25,923 bases of DNA from Oscillospiraceae bacterium (GTDB lineage Bacteria; Bacillota_A; Clostridia; Saccharofermentanales; Saccharofermentanaceae), in the NCBI GenBank assembly GCA_902791885.1, contig CADAXO010000011.1, positions 1-25,923 of the forward strand. The letters are read 5' to 3'. This document shows positions 13,553-21,881 of the stretch, piece after piece. The position numbers were made by a program, and so were the translations under genes. Positions within the stretch are counted from its first letter, which is position 1. Each line of letters begins with the position of its first letter. The notes below the pieces were generated by a model that made no database searches, was not told the DNA's origin, and worked only from the letters and a program-made list of their open reading frames with translations.

Positions 13553-14461
13553 TCAGCCGCCCTCGGCAACAGCAGCACCCTCACTGTAGGACTCGATCAT
13601 AGCCATAGTTCCGGAAAGACGGTCCTCATATGCCTCTACGATGCCGTTTGCTATATCCTGATTAGCTGTAAGACGGTAAGGATCTTCGAATCCGAAAGCG
13701 TCCGTGAATTCGATCAGTCTCTGTACGGGGAAGTTATAACCTAAGCCCACCATAATAACAACATTCTCATCTTCGGCAACGATATAAAGATAAGCATCAC
13801 CCTCCATATTCTCGAGAGCATCCTCAAAATCATCGAGTTCGTCATCTTCCATTCTCATGCCGAATATATCAAGAAGGTCCGAATCAAGAACACCGGAAGC
13901 GATATCGGCTATGCTGACGCGGAGCATCAGACTTAAACCGTTCTTGGATGTTCTGTACTCGGAGCTGCTTAAGTCATCGGGATTGATATCGATAAAGTCG
14001 AGAAGATCCTCGATACCGTCAGCGAGCTCATCAACATCAACACTGTCTTCGAGTGTGAGCTGAATGCCGCCTGCAAAATCAATGTTGATATCATCAAGAT
14101 CCGCCACATCATCGATGCTGTACTCTTCAAGATTGTGGTAAGCCGTTACACCGACGCAGATCTGATCGACATCATCCAGATCAAGATTAAGATCCAGTTT
14201 GTACATCTTAAGAGCCGCTATCATATACCTTGAATCATCAAGATCACCGGGCTCGAATGTGCAGTAGATACCGTCGAAGAGCTTATCGTCAAAATCACTG
14301 TCATAACTCGTAAGATCGTCTATATCGATCTCCTCTGCTCCGTAGTCATCCCACGCAGCCTCAAAATCATCTATGTTTACAGACTTGATCTTCTTACAGC
14401 CGGTCATTGAGAACACAAACGATCCGGCCAGCAATACTGCCAATACTCTCTTTCCTCTCAT
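13553..14461 (-). CDS. aspartate-rich lipoprotein of unknown function
   Basis: 302 residues. A type II signal peptide (MRGKRVLAVLLAGSFVFSMTGC) puts Cys22 as the lipidated residue, so it should sit on the outer face of the membrane. The mature part is very acidic, with many DD, DL and DI runs (for example DIDDLTSYDSDFDDKLFDG), and no family was recognised. The acidity could serve cation binding or just reflect a soluble surface protein. GAGG lies 5 bases before the ATG. A TATAAT on the minus strand (14530-14525) could be its -10, without a clear -35. It converges on the HAD gene with a 3-base gap. Confidence 0.85.
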   Translation of the reverse strand: MRGKRVLAVLLAGSFVFSMTGCKKIKSVNIDDFEAAWDDYGAEEIDIDDLTSYDSDFDDKLFDGIYCTFEPGDLDDSRYMIAALKMYKLDLNLDLDDVDQICVGVTAYHNLEEYSIDDVADLDDINIDFAGGIQLTLEDSVDVDELADGIEDLLDFIDINPDDLSSSEYRTSKNGLSLMLRVSIADIASGVLDSDLLDIFGMRMEDDELDDFEDALENMEGDAYLYIVAEDENVVIMVGLGYNFPVQRLIEFTDAFGFEDPYRLTANQDIANGIVEAYEDRLSGTMAMIESYSEGAAVAEGG

Positions 14462-14550
14462 AATAGCCTCATTTCTTTAAATTAATTCCTAAAAGCGATT
14501 CTGCCCGGCAACGCGGACTTTTTCATTATACTCCTCGCCATATTTTACAG

Positions 14551-14587
14551 AAACAAAGGAGCTGTCTCAAACTATGAGGCAGCTCCT
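14551..14587 (-). terminator. intrinsic terminator of desulfoferrodoxin
   Basis: On the minus strand AGGAGCTG (14587-14580) pairs with CAGCTCCT (14564-14557), and the stem is followed by TTTGTTT. It begins 34 bases past the stop of the desulfoferrodoxin gene. Confidence 0.8.
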
Positions 14588-14620
14588 GTCTGTTTACGGT
14601 TATATCTTCCCGGTTAATCT

Positions 14621-14995
14621 TTAGTCAGTCCAAAGACCGTGGAGGTTGCAGTAAGCGTAAGCCTTCTTTACCTCAGCGCCCGAAAGGACTGTGAATACGG
14701 CAACGGGATCATCGGAAGGATTGAGCTTGACAATCTGTACACCTGCCGTGGTATCGATAATTACAAACTGGATATAATGCTCTGCAGTCATGGGATGTGC
14801 AACGGATCCAACGGATACAGTCACCTTATCTCCCTCGCGGGCAACTACCGGAACGTGCTTCTCAACAGCCGCATCAACAGAAGAAGGGATGAGTTCTTCC
14901 ATAGCTTCTCCGCAGCATGTCATGGGAACACCCGAATCGATAACCTTTATCGCAATATTACCGCAGTGCTTGCAACGATATACTTTGATTTCCAT
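14621..14995 (-). CDS. dfx: desulfoferrodoxin (superoxide reductase, two-iron type)
   Basis: 124 residues, full length for the family. The N-terminal desulforedoxin-like domain has Cys8, Cys11, Cys27 and Cys28 for the FeCys4 centre (CKHC and TCC). The catalytic domain has His47 next to Lys46 (EKHVPV), His67, His73, Cys116 and His119 (AYCNLHG), the His4Cys iron site that reduces superoxide to hydrogen peroxide without making oxygen. The enzyme acts in the cytosol of anaerobes. AAGGAGG lies 7 bases before the ATG. It is monocistronic, with a terminator after it and a candidate promoter before it. Confidence 0.96.
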   Translation of the reverse strand: MEIKVYRCKHCGNIAIKVIDSGVPMTCCGEAMEELIPSSVDAAVEKHVPVVAREGDKVTVSVGSVAHPMTAEHYIQFVIIDTTAGVQIVKLNPSDDPVAVFTVLSGAEVKKAYAYCNLHGLWTD

Positions 14996-15027
14996 GTTCT
15001 ATCCTCCTTAGAGTGTATTGCTCTTAC

Positions 15028-15056
15028 ATCAAACCACAGAGATCTGACTCAAACAA
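15028..15056 (-). promoter_or_regulatory. candidate promoter of desulfoferrodoxin
   Basis: TTGTTT (15056-15051) and TTTGAT (15033-15028) on the minus strand with a 17-base spacer, each a partial match to consensus. No PerR-type palindrome was seen. A small stem (GGCTA/TAGCC followed by five T on the plus strand, about 15069-15089) lies upstream and has no obvious gene to serve. Confidence 0.35.
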
Positions 15057-15125
15057 GGTGAATCCTGTGGCTAATTTGTAGCCTTTTTGAAAATACGGCT
15101 ACATAAAACCTTAACAAAGAGTTCA

Positions 15126-15154
15126 TGCACATATTCCCGTGCAGGTAGTAAAAT
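15126..15154 (+). promoter_or_regulatory. candidate promoter of the DUF308-UbiB-cls run
   Basis: TGCACA (15126-15131, 4 of 6) and TAAAAT (15149-15154, 5 of 6) with a 17-base spacer, 33 bases before the first ATG of the run. Confidence 0.4.
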
Positions 15155-15187
15155 TTAATTTAGATTATTAGAAAAGGGGGACAGTTT

Positions 15188-15760
15188 ATGCTTTTCGATT
15201 CACTGGATAAGATAAAGCGTAACTCCATATTCTCAGCGATACTCCTTATGGCGCTGGGAGCCGTAATGCTTCTTTGTCCGGAGGCATACATATCATCATT
15301 TACACTCGGTGCAGGCTATGTGCTCGTCATCATCGCGATGGTTATGATGCTGGACTTCTTCACATCTAAGAAATCACTTATGGACTACATTCTGTTTGTA
15401 GTCGCACTGCTTATATTGATCCTCGGCGGATGCGTACTCGTCTTCAGTGAAGACATTATGTCTGTACTCGCAAGGCTTTTCGGCATATTGCTTGTAGCTG
15501 ACGGCGCAAGGACTATCTTCCACGCATTCACATATGCACGCCGTTCAGAGCGTAAGGGCTGGTGGGTCCTCGTTGTTCTCTCTGTTCTGTTGATAATCGC
15601 CGGTGTCGGCATATTCTGCAATCCGATATTTGATACTCCGTTCGGACTCATGAAAGGTATCGGAGGAACAGTCCTGTTCTCAGCATTCATCAGCGCTATT
15701 CGTCTGATCTGGACATGGCCTCTCAGAAACGCAAAGCAGGAGGGAACCGGCAATGAGTAA
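15188..15760 (+). CDS. DUF308/HdeD-like membrane protein
   Basis: 190 residues with about six membrane helices arranged as repeated pairs (ILLMALGAVMLLCPEAYISS, then LLILILGGCVLVFSEDIMS, then VLSVLLIIAGVGIFCNP), the pattern of DUF308/HdeD proteins, each pair ending in a short acidic or Pro-containing turn. AGGGGG lies 8 bases before the ATG. It is the first gene of a run with UbiB-like kinase, an unknown protein and cardiolipin synthase, and its stop overlaps the kinase start by 8 bases, so the two are probably translated together. Biochemical role unknown. Confidence 0.8.
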   Translation: MLFDSLDKIKRNSIFSAILLMALGAVMLLCPEAYISSFTLGAGYVLVIIAMVMMLDFFTSKKSLMDYILFVVALLILILGGCVLVFSEDIMSVLARLFGILLVADGARTIFHAFTYARRSERKGWWVLVVLSVLLIIAGVGIFCNPIFDTPFGLMKGIGGTVLFSAFISAIRLIWTWPLRNAKQEGTGNE

Positions 15761-17486
15761 TAATAAGATCAGAAAACCCCGGGTGGACGAGAATAAGCTC
15801 CTTTTCGAGCTTGAGGAGACAGAAACAAAAATAAAGAAGCCCGAGCACATGGGAGAGAAGCTGAAAGCCCTCCTGAAAGATGAGCTCGAAGAATACAAGA
15901 AGCGCGACAAGACGAGAGCCGCCGAGATGATCGGCATCTTCAGTGCCCACAACTACTATGCCAGCGGTTTCACGCCGCTCGAACTTAGAACGACACTCGA
16001 GGACTTAGGCCCGACTTACGTCAAGATCGGACAGATCATGTCCAGCCGTCCCGACCTTCTTCCCGAGGCATACTGCAAAGAGCTCGAGAAGCTCCGTCAG
16101 AACGTAAAGCCGCTCGATCCCGCAGTAGCAAGAGCCGTTATCGAGGAAGAGACCGGCAAGCCCATCGATGAGATCTACAGCGAGTTCAGAGACGAGCCTT
16201 TGGGGTCCGCTTCGATCGGACAGGTTCACTACGCAGTGCTCAAGGACGGCACCAGAGTCGTTACCAAGGTACAAAGACCTCTCATAAGCAACATGATGCG
16301 CGAGGACTTCGTACTCCTCAAGAAGCTTGCAGATCTCGTTCATATCGTCGCGAGCAATCCCGACAACGAGACTATCGACCTCAAGCAGACTATCATCGAG
16401 CTTGAGAAAGTAACCGAAGATGAGCTCGACTTCCGTGTTGAGGCAAAGAATACGAAGTTCTTCAAGGAGAACTGTATCGAGAACGAAGAGATCCTCTCCT
16501 GCCCCGATGTCATCGACGAGCTTACTACAGAACGCATTTACACAATGACATACGTCGACGGCTGTTCAGTCGCCAAGAAGGAGCGCCTTATCGAAGAAGG
16601 CTGCGATGTCAATGAGATAGGCCGTGTTCTTGTTGAGAACTTCGTTCACCAGGTCCTCGACGTCGGAGTATTCCACGCCGATCCCCACCAGGGCAATATC
16701 ATGGTAAGTGAGCGTAAGCCTTATTGGATAGACTTCGGTATGATCGGCCGCATCGGCAAGAAGCAGATAGATCAGCTCACTTCTGTCATCATAGCTCTCG
16801 TAAGCAATGATACCGAAGGCGTAGTCAACGGCGTAATGTCAATGGGATCAACATCCCCTTCCACCAACAGGGATAAGCTGATGGAAGATGCCGATATATT
16901 CCTGGCACAGTTCACTTCATCTACAAGCATCAGTGATATGGACATGTCCGAATTATTCACCGAGGTCATGGATCTTGCCGCCAAGCATCACATCAAGCTC
17001 CCGGGCGAATATACGATGCTCGCGCGTTCCGTACTCGCTATCGAAGGTGTTATCGAGCAGCTTTGTCCCGAGCTCAATCTTCTTGAGATCATCACGACAA
17101 AGCTTACGGACCGTATCAAGAAGAGCTTTGATATCAAGCAGACACTTCTCGACGCAGGAAAGGGTCTTATAAACTCCGGCAAGAAGGCTTCGAAGATCCC
17201 CGATCTTTGTGCCGATGCATTGAGCGGACTTGCCAAGGGCAGAACAAAGATCAATATGGAGATCACGGGGATCGACGAGCCTCTGCATAGAATTGGCGTA
17301 TTCGTAAGAAATGTCGTACTCGCCCTTATCGCATGTATCATGTTCATCGGCTCATGTATCTTAAGCAGCGTTGATATCACACCTAAGACATCCAACGGTA
17401 TGCCTTTGATCGCAGTAGTCATCATGGTCTGCTCCATCGCGCTCGGCATACATGCGGTTAAGCAGATGACAACTAAGGAAAAGTAA
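15753..17486 (+). CDS. UbiB/ABC1-family atypical protein kinase
   Basis: 577 residues with the family marks in order: VKIGQ (KxGQ, K91-Q94) with SSRPDLLP; the Ala/Ser loop PLGSASIGQVH (149-159); Lys172 in VTKVQRP; HADPHQGNIMV (Asp310, Asn314) as the catalytic loop; and IDFGMIG (Asp327) for metal binding. Two C-terminal membrane helices (about 512-535 and 549-570) anchor it. Characterised relatives are ATPases that aid ubiquinone synthesis or lipid handling. No quinone-synthesis gene is nearby, and the co-run with cardiolipin synthase points to membrane lipid biology (inference). Near-certain family, substrate unknown. Confidence 0.95.
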   Translation: MSNNKIRKPRVDENKLLFELEETETKIKKPEHMGEKLKALLKDELEEYKKRDKTRAAEMIGIFSAHNYYASGFTPLELRTTLEDLGPTYVKIGQIMSSRPDLLPEAYCKELEKLRQNVKPLDPAVARAVIEEETGKPIDEIYSEFRDEPLGSASIGQVHYAVLKDGTRVVTKVQRPLISNMMREDFVLLKKLADLVHIVASNPDNETIDLKQTIIELEKVTEDELDFRVEAKNTKFFKENCIENEEILSCPDVIDELTTERIYTMTYVDGCSVAKKERLIEEGCDVNEIGRVLVENFVHQVLDVGVFHADPHQGNIMVSERKPYWIDFGMIGRIGKKQIDQLTSVIIALVSNDTEGVVNGVMSMGSTSPSTNRDKLMEDADIFLAQFTSSTSISDMDMSELFTEVMDLAAKHHIKLPGEYTMLARSVLAIEGVIEQLCPELNLLEIITTKLTDRIKKSFDIKQTLLDAGKGLINSGKKASKIPDLCADALSGLAKGRTKINMEITGIDEPLHRIGVFVRNVVLALIACIMFIGSCILSSVDITPKTSNGMPLIAVVIMVCSIALGIHAVKQMTTKEK

Positions 17487-17508
17487 TCTTAAAGGAGTAC
17501 GGGGAAAA

Positions 17509-17892
17509 GTGTTCGGACTTACGGTAAAGATTCTTGAGACAAGGAAAGAATACTCTGTGGAGGAGCTTTATGAGGCTATAAAGGGCCACACCTTCACAGC
17601 CGGTGAACCGGAATACTATAAGGTGGGGCTCGTTCAGCTCGTCATCTTCCCCGAACTCGACAGATACAATCAGGTTCATATCGCGCCCGCCCAGTTCAGC
17701 GGCGGGCCGTATACCAAATTCACCATAAGCAAGAAAGACCGGGTGGGCATTAACACCAAGATCGAGAACAAGGTGCTTTCCCGTGCAACCCGCGGCGTGG
17801 GAGGTCTGTTCTCATTCCTGGGAAGAAATGTCCGGAAAGCCGAACAGCAGGTTATCGCAACTTACGACGAGCTTGAGGCTTTAGGCCTTTAA
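17509..17892 (+). CDS. conserved-looking protein of unknown function
   Basis: 127 residues, GTG start preceded by AAAGGAG at 11 bases. No signal peptide, but one weakly hydrophobic Gly-rich stretch (RGVGGLFSFLG) lies between basic residues. The N-terminal two thirds looks alpha/beta with many short strands. I do not recognise the family. It sits 22 bases after the UbiB-like kinase gene and 12 before cardiolipin synthase, so it is almost surely in the same transcript and could help the neighbouring membrane enzymes. Confidence 0.75.
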   Translation: MFGLTVKILETRKEYSVEELYEAIKGHTFTAGEPEYYKVGLVQLVIFPELDRYNQVHIAPAQFSGGPYTKFTISKKDRVGINTKIENKVLSRATRGVGGLFSFLGRNVRKAEQQVIATYDELEALGL

Positions 17893-17904
17893 AAGAGGTG
17901 CAAT

Positions 17905-19461
17905 ATGAAGAAGATTATAGGCAGAATCATCATCGTCCTGATCCCCATTCTCTTACAGCTGGCATGGTATTTTATGCTTTTCGCTGTGATCGACCAAGGC
18001 CTTTACGGATACCTGGGCGACATTCTCACGATAGTGTTTACCATACTTGCAATCCTGTTCGTGCTGTTCCTAGTAAGCAAGCGCGAGGAGAGTTCGTATA
18101 AGCTTTTGTGGATCATCGTCATTATGGGCTTCCCGATCCTGGGTGCCGCGCTGTACCTCACACTCGGCAACAGAAAGACGGGCAACAGGCTTAAAAGAAG
18201 ACTTCTGAAATCATCGAAAGAATTGGGGGACGGCAGCTTCCTGGGCGAAGGCGCCGAGGGTGTGAAAAACAGCCGTACGATCTTGAGCGAGATCAAGCAG
18301 GATGATCTTAGATTCGGACAATCTATGGAGCATCTTGCAAAGTCCTCAGGCTTCCCCATCGTTCCCAACGGCACATCCAAGTACTATCCTCTCGGTGAGG
18401 ATATGTTCCCCGACATGCTCGCAGACCTCAAGGAAGCGAAGAAATACGTATTCATCGAGTACTTCATCATCCAGTCCGGTAAGTTCTGGGATTCCATTGT
18501 CGACATCCTCGAACTCAAGGCCGGAGAGGGCGTAGATGTACGTGTTATGTACGACGACCTCGGAAGCATCGGAACCTATTCCGTTGCCGACATCAAGGTG
18601 CTTAAGAACAAGGGCATCAAGTGCATACCGTTTAACCCCTTCTTCCTTCTTAAGTCCCAGCTTAACAACAGAGACCACCGTAAGATCATGGTCATCGACG
18701 GCAAGGTCGCATACAGCGGCGGCGTAAACCTCGCAGACGAGTACATCAATGAGATCGAGAAGTTCGGTGTCTGGAAGGATATCGGATTCAGACTCACGGG
18801 TCCCGCAGTAAGAAGCTATACATATATGTTCGCGGAATTCTGGAACGCATTCTCGATCGAGAAGATCCCGGATGATATTCTTCTTCGTTCCTCTTATACG
18901 ATGGATACGGCACCTAACGGATACATTCTGCCGTTCTACGATTCGCCTGTCAGACAGGAGCCTTCGAGCAACACGTTCTTCACCGAGATCTTGTCGATGG
19001 CTACAGATTATGTATGGTTCTACACACCATATCTTATGTTGGGCGACGCACTTCTTGATGCATTCGTAAGAGCGGCACAAAGAGGCGTTGACGTTAAGAT
19101 CATCATGCCGGGAATCCCTGACAAGAAGATGGTCTACAGAATCGGCAGAAGCTACTATGAGGAGCTCATCAAGGCCGGCGTAAAGGTTTATGAATACACA
19201 CCGGGATTCGTACACGCGAAAGCATTCCTCATGGATGACAAGGTGTGCGGCATCGGTACGGTCAACCTCGACTACAGAAGTCTGTTCCTGCATTTCGAGT
19301 GCAGCTCCATCTTCTACAAGGCTGACATAATCAAGGATCTCAAGAAGGATTATCTCGAGTCACTGACACTGTGCCGCAGAAGAACATTGTCGGACTCAAC
19401 GAAAGGCTTCTTCGGCAAGCTCCTCGACAGCGCTCTGCGCGTCATTGCCCCGCTGCTGTGA
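17905..19461 (+). CDS. cls: cardiolipin synthase (phospholipase D type)
   Basis: 518 residues. Three N-terminal hydrophobic segments (about 5-25, 38-57 and 67-88, the last ending LTLGNR) form the usual PLDNuc_N anchor. Two HKD motifs follow: HRKIMVIDGKVAYSGGVNLAD (H258, K260, D265) and HAKAFLMDDKVCGIGTVNLD (H437, K439, D444). The enzyme joins two phosphatidylglycerols into cardiolipin and glycerol at the cytoplasmic membrane. AGAGGTG lies 4 bases before the ATG. Length and layout are normal. It closes a four-gene envelope run; the repeat hairpins that start about 35 bases after its stop may serve as its 3' end. Confidence 0.95.
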   Translation: MKKIIGRIIIVLIPILLQLAWYFMLFAVIDQGLYGYLGDILTIVFTILAILFVLFLVSKREESSYKLLWIIVIMGFPILGAALYLTLGNRKTGNRLKRRLLKSSKELGDGSFLGEGAEGVKNSRTILSEIKQDDLRFGQSMEHLAKSSGFPIVPNGTSKYYPLGEDMFPDMLADLKEAKKYVFIEYFIIQSGKFWDSIVDILELKAGEGVDVRVMYDDLGSIGTYSVADIKVLKNKGIKCIPFNPFFLLKSQLNNRDHRKIMVIDGKVAYSGGVNLADEYINEIEKFGVWKDIGFRLTGPAVRSYTYMFAEFWNAFSIEKIPDDILLRSSYTMDTAPNGYILPFYDSPVRQEPSSNTFFTEILSMATDYVWFYTPYLMLGDALLDAFVRAAQRGVDVKIIMPGIPDKKMVYRIGRSYYEELIKAGVKVYEYTPGFVHAKAFLMDDKVCGIGTVNLDYRSLFLHFECSSIFYKADIIKDLKKDYLESLTLCRRRTLSDSTKGFFGKLLDSALRVIAPLL

Positions 19462-19514
19462 TACATACGCGGCGCGATAAAGCATCGGAAAGCCTACCTG
19501 GTCACCTGATTCTA

Positions 19515-19614
19515 AATTTTGAGAATTCCGTGACCAAAATAGACTCCATTTGGTAACTCATTTTGGGTATTTAAGAATTCCGTGACCAGATTGATTCAAA
19601 CTTGGTCACGGATT
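19515..19614 (+). repeat. intergenic hairpin repeat, copy 1 (core AATTCCGTGACCA)
   Basis: A 100-base unit between two convergent genes. It holds AATTCCGTGACCA at 19524-19536 and 19576-19588 and its inverse TGGTCACGGATT at 19603-19614. The second and third form a stem with a 9-base perfect core (CCGTGACCA/TGGTCACGG). A further arm, CCAAAAT with ATTTTGG, lies inside. Further GGTCACC and GGTGACC motifs flank it (about 19499 and 19615). The whole unit is present inverted at 22881-23009. Confidence 0.85.
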
Positions 19615-19659
19615 GGGTGACCAAACACCGTATTTTCGAAGCAGGGTACTGCGCGGCTC

Positions 19660-20904
19660 TTAATTCACATCAAAGAAGAACAGCTGGTTCGTGTCCTTTT
19701 CGAGTGAGATGAGGGTGCCCTGCATGCCTTCCTGGAGGCGTCGGCTTTGGGAGCCCGTGATGTCCACTTCATATGCGTTGCCGTTCCTGTCGGTGACGAT
19801 GCAGGTGACGGTCGAAAGCAGGATGAAGGGGAAGACGACGTGGCGCTTGTTGTTGATGCTCTGAACTGTCGCGGTCCTTACGAGGCAGCGGCCGGCAGAG
19901 ACCTCGCGGTACTGCTTGATGAGAGTGCTGTTCAGTATCCACACCATGCCGAGGTTAAGCGAGAAGATAACGAAAAGCACGGCAAGCCTTAACCCGACGG
20001 AGCCTTTGACTAGGTAAAGGAACAGGCTGAATATGTTTATGTTGAGCCATATCGCCCACACCACAAGAAGTATTCTTCTGCCTCTGAATATGTCCGCCAT
20101 GATAAATATCGAAAGGATGATCGCGCCGGTGGTGCCCAGCAGAAGTCCCATCATGACGTAGGCACCGTCTTCCGTAAGAATCGCTGCAGTCATGTAGACG
20201 GCGGCCATGATGAACAGAAGTGCCGCGAATACGAACATACCGGTGCGGACTGCGTGTGCGCTTCTCCAGGCTTTCTTTATAGCTGCGATCTTCTCCTCGG
20301 AGGGCGCGGACCCCATGGATCCTTCTATCTTTGTGAGGGGGGCGGTCGAAGCCTTGCTGTCCGTGTCCGAGATGAACCAGTAGGGGCTTACGAGCAGTTT
20401 CTTTTTCTCGCCGTCGAGCATGACGAACCAGCCTGTGAGGCCTATCGCCATTCTGTCGTAGAGGGGCTTCTCGACGTTGACTTCCGCCTGGGCGTTGTCG
20501 TCCTCGTCCGTCGCCGCCATATTAACCCTGAAGACGTTCATGCCTTTATTCGTGTAGAACCTTCTGTCAACGATCCTGACGTGGCGGCATCTGAATCTGC
20601 CTTCCTGTGCTTTCACGATATAACGCTTCATGGCGAAGATCGCGCTTACGAACGTATAAACTCCGATAGGCGATATGCCTAAGATAAATACCGTAAACAT
20701 CTTGTTGTTGTAAAAGTCGGTCAAAGCGGTGAAGATGCCGTAGCCGAATGCGAAGATCATGAAGGCCGTCATGAAGTAAGACGTTATGATGCTTCTTTTG
20801 CAGTCGCGTACTATGGTGTCGGCGATGATGTGCTTGCCGTCGGTATCAGGATCTTTCCAGAACCAGTCGCCTGAAGGTGAATAGAATTCGGGGTTGTCGG
20901 ACAT
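19660..20904 (-). CDS. multi-pass membrane protein of unknown function
   Basis: 414 residues with two N-terminal membrane helices (about 40-95), a roughly 115-residue soluble loop, then four to five more helices (about 220-340) and a C-terminal soluble beta-rich tail of about 75 residues (YEVDITGSQSRRLQEGMQGT). Layout suggests two similar halves, each a helix bundle followed by a beta domain. No family recognised. GAGGAG lies 7 bases before the ATG. It is divergent from the EamA gene, 86 bases away. GC content appears slightly higher than in neighbouring lipoprotein genes. Confidence 0.8.
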   Translation of the reverse strand: MSDNPEFYSPSGDWFWKDPDTDGKHIIADTIVRDCKRSIITSYFMTAFMIFAFGYGIFTALTDFYNNKMFTVFILGISPIGVYTFVSAIFAMKRYIVKAQEGRFRCRHVRIVDRRFYTNKGMNVFRVNMAATDEDDNAQAEVNVEKPLYDRMAIGLTGWFVMLDGEKKKLLVSPYWFISDTDSKASTAPLTKIEGSMGSAPSEEKIAAIKKAWRSAHAVRTGMFVFAALLFIMAAVYMTAAILTEDGAYVMMGLLLGTTGAIILSIFIMADIFRGRRILLVVWAIWLNINIFSLFLYLVKGSVGLRLAVLFVIFSLNLGMVWILNSTLIKQYREVSAGRCLVRTATVQSINNKRHVVFPFILLSTVTCIVTDRNGNAYEVDITGSQSRRLQEGMQGTLISLEKDTNQLFFFDVN

Positions 20905-20990
20905 AGGTTTTCTCCTCGTAAGTCGGGTCGCATAATGTCGATTAATAATAACACTTTACATTTGGGCGCGTACAGAATAAGGTGTTAGTC

Positions 20991-21881
20991 ATGAGATTAA
21001 AGGTAGCGGCTATACTTGCGGCAGGGATCTGCTGGGGATTTATGGGTTATTTTACGAGGCATCTTGCAGGGATCGGGATCGGTTCCGAGGGGGTGCTGAT
21101 TATCCGCTACGGAATCTCGGCTCTGCTTTTTGGAGTATTGCTCCTCGTTACTGACAGAAGCCGCTTCAAGGTGAAACTTAAGGACCTCTGGTGCTTCCTC
21201 GGCGCGGGCCTTGTGAGCTTGCTGTTCTTTACATACTGCTACTTTACCGCGATCTCCATGATGAGCCTCTCGGCTGCGGCGATACTTCTTTATATCGCGC
21301 CTTCCGTCGTGACGGTGCTGTCGGTGTTTCTTTTTAAAGAGAAGTTTACGAAGATCAAGGCGGTATCGCTCGTGCTTTCATTCATCGGCTGCTGCCTCGT
21401 GTCGGGCATAGCAGGCGGAGTGTCACTGACTCTTGCGGGAGTGCTCTGGGGTGTGGGCGCAGGCGTCGGCTACGCGCTTTACACCATCTTCTCGAGGTTC
21501 GCTCTTCAGAAGGGTTACAACAGCCTCACCATCAACTTCTATTCATGTCTTCTCGCGGCTGTAGGCGCGGTCATAATCTGGCGTCCCGTTGAACTTCCGT
21601 CGCTCATGACGGCTTCGGCGGGGGACTTTATTTTCTGCATAGTGACGGCAGTGCTTACGAGCTTCGTGCCGTACCTTCTTTATACATACGGCTTAACGGG
21701 CGTCGAGAACGGCAAGGCTTCGGTACTCGCTTCGATCGAGCCCGTCGTCGCATCCTTACTCGGAATATTCTATTTCTACGAACCCGTGAGCTTTGTTTCT
21801 GTACTCGGCGTGGTACTCGTCCTTGCGGCGGTGGTGCTTCTTAACTCGGGGTTTTATAATGGCAGGTATGAAGCTCGCTAA
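20991..21881 (+). CDS. EamA/DMT-superfamily transporter
   Basis: 296 residues and ten predicted membrane helices in two repeated EamA halves. AAILAAGICWGFMGYFTRHL opens the first, SLTLAGVLWGVGAGVGYALY the second. The conserved ends (LLYIAPSVVTVLSVFLFKEK and ASIEPVVASLLGIFYFYEP) are typical of drug/metabolite transporters that export amino acids or metabolites. The ATG at 20991 has AAGGTG 6 bases before it, better than the GTG at 20982. A TTTACA (20955-20960) could be a -35 but no good -10 is placed. The substrate is unknown. The next gene starts inside its 3' end. Confidence 0.92.
   Translation: MRLKVAAILAAGICWGFMGYFTRHLAGIGIGSEGVLIIRYGISALLFGVLLLVTDRSRFKVKLKDLWCFLGAGLVSLLFFTYCYFTAISMMSLSAAAILLYIAPSVVTVLSVFLFKEKFTKIKAVSLVLSFIGCCLVSGIAGGVSLTLAGVLWGVGAGVGYALYTIFSRFALQKGYNSLTINFYSCLLAAVGAVIIWRPVELPSLMTASAGDFIFCIVTAVLTSFVPYLLYTYGLTGVENGKASVLASIEPVVASLLGIFYFYEPVSFVSVLGVVLVLAAVVLLNSGFYNGRYEAR

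Noticed and set aside
15062..15090. Riboswitch or terminator upstream of the DUF308 gene
   Set aside because: Only a 5-bp stem with a T-run is visible; no known riboswitch core could be recognised.
18346..19293. 315-codon minus-strand frame
   Set aside because: Mirror of the cardiolipin synthase gene, whose HKD motifs prove the plus strand is coding.
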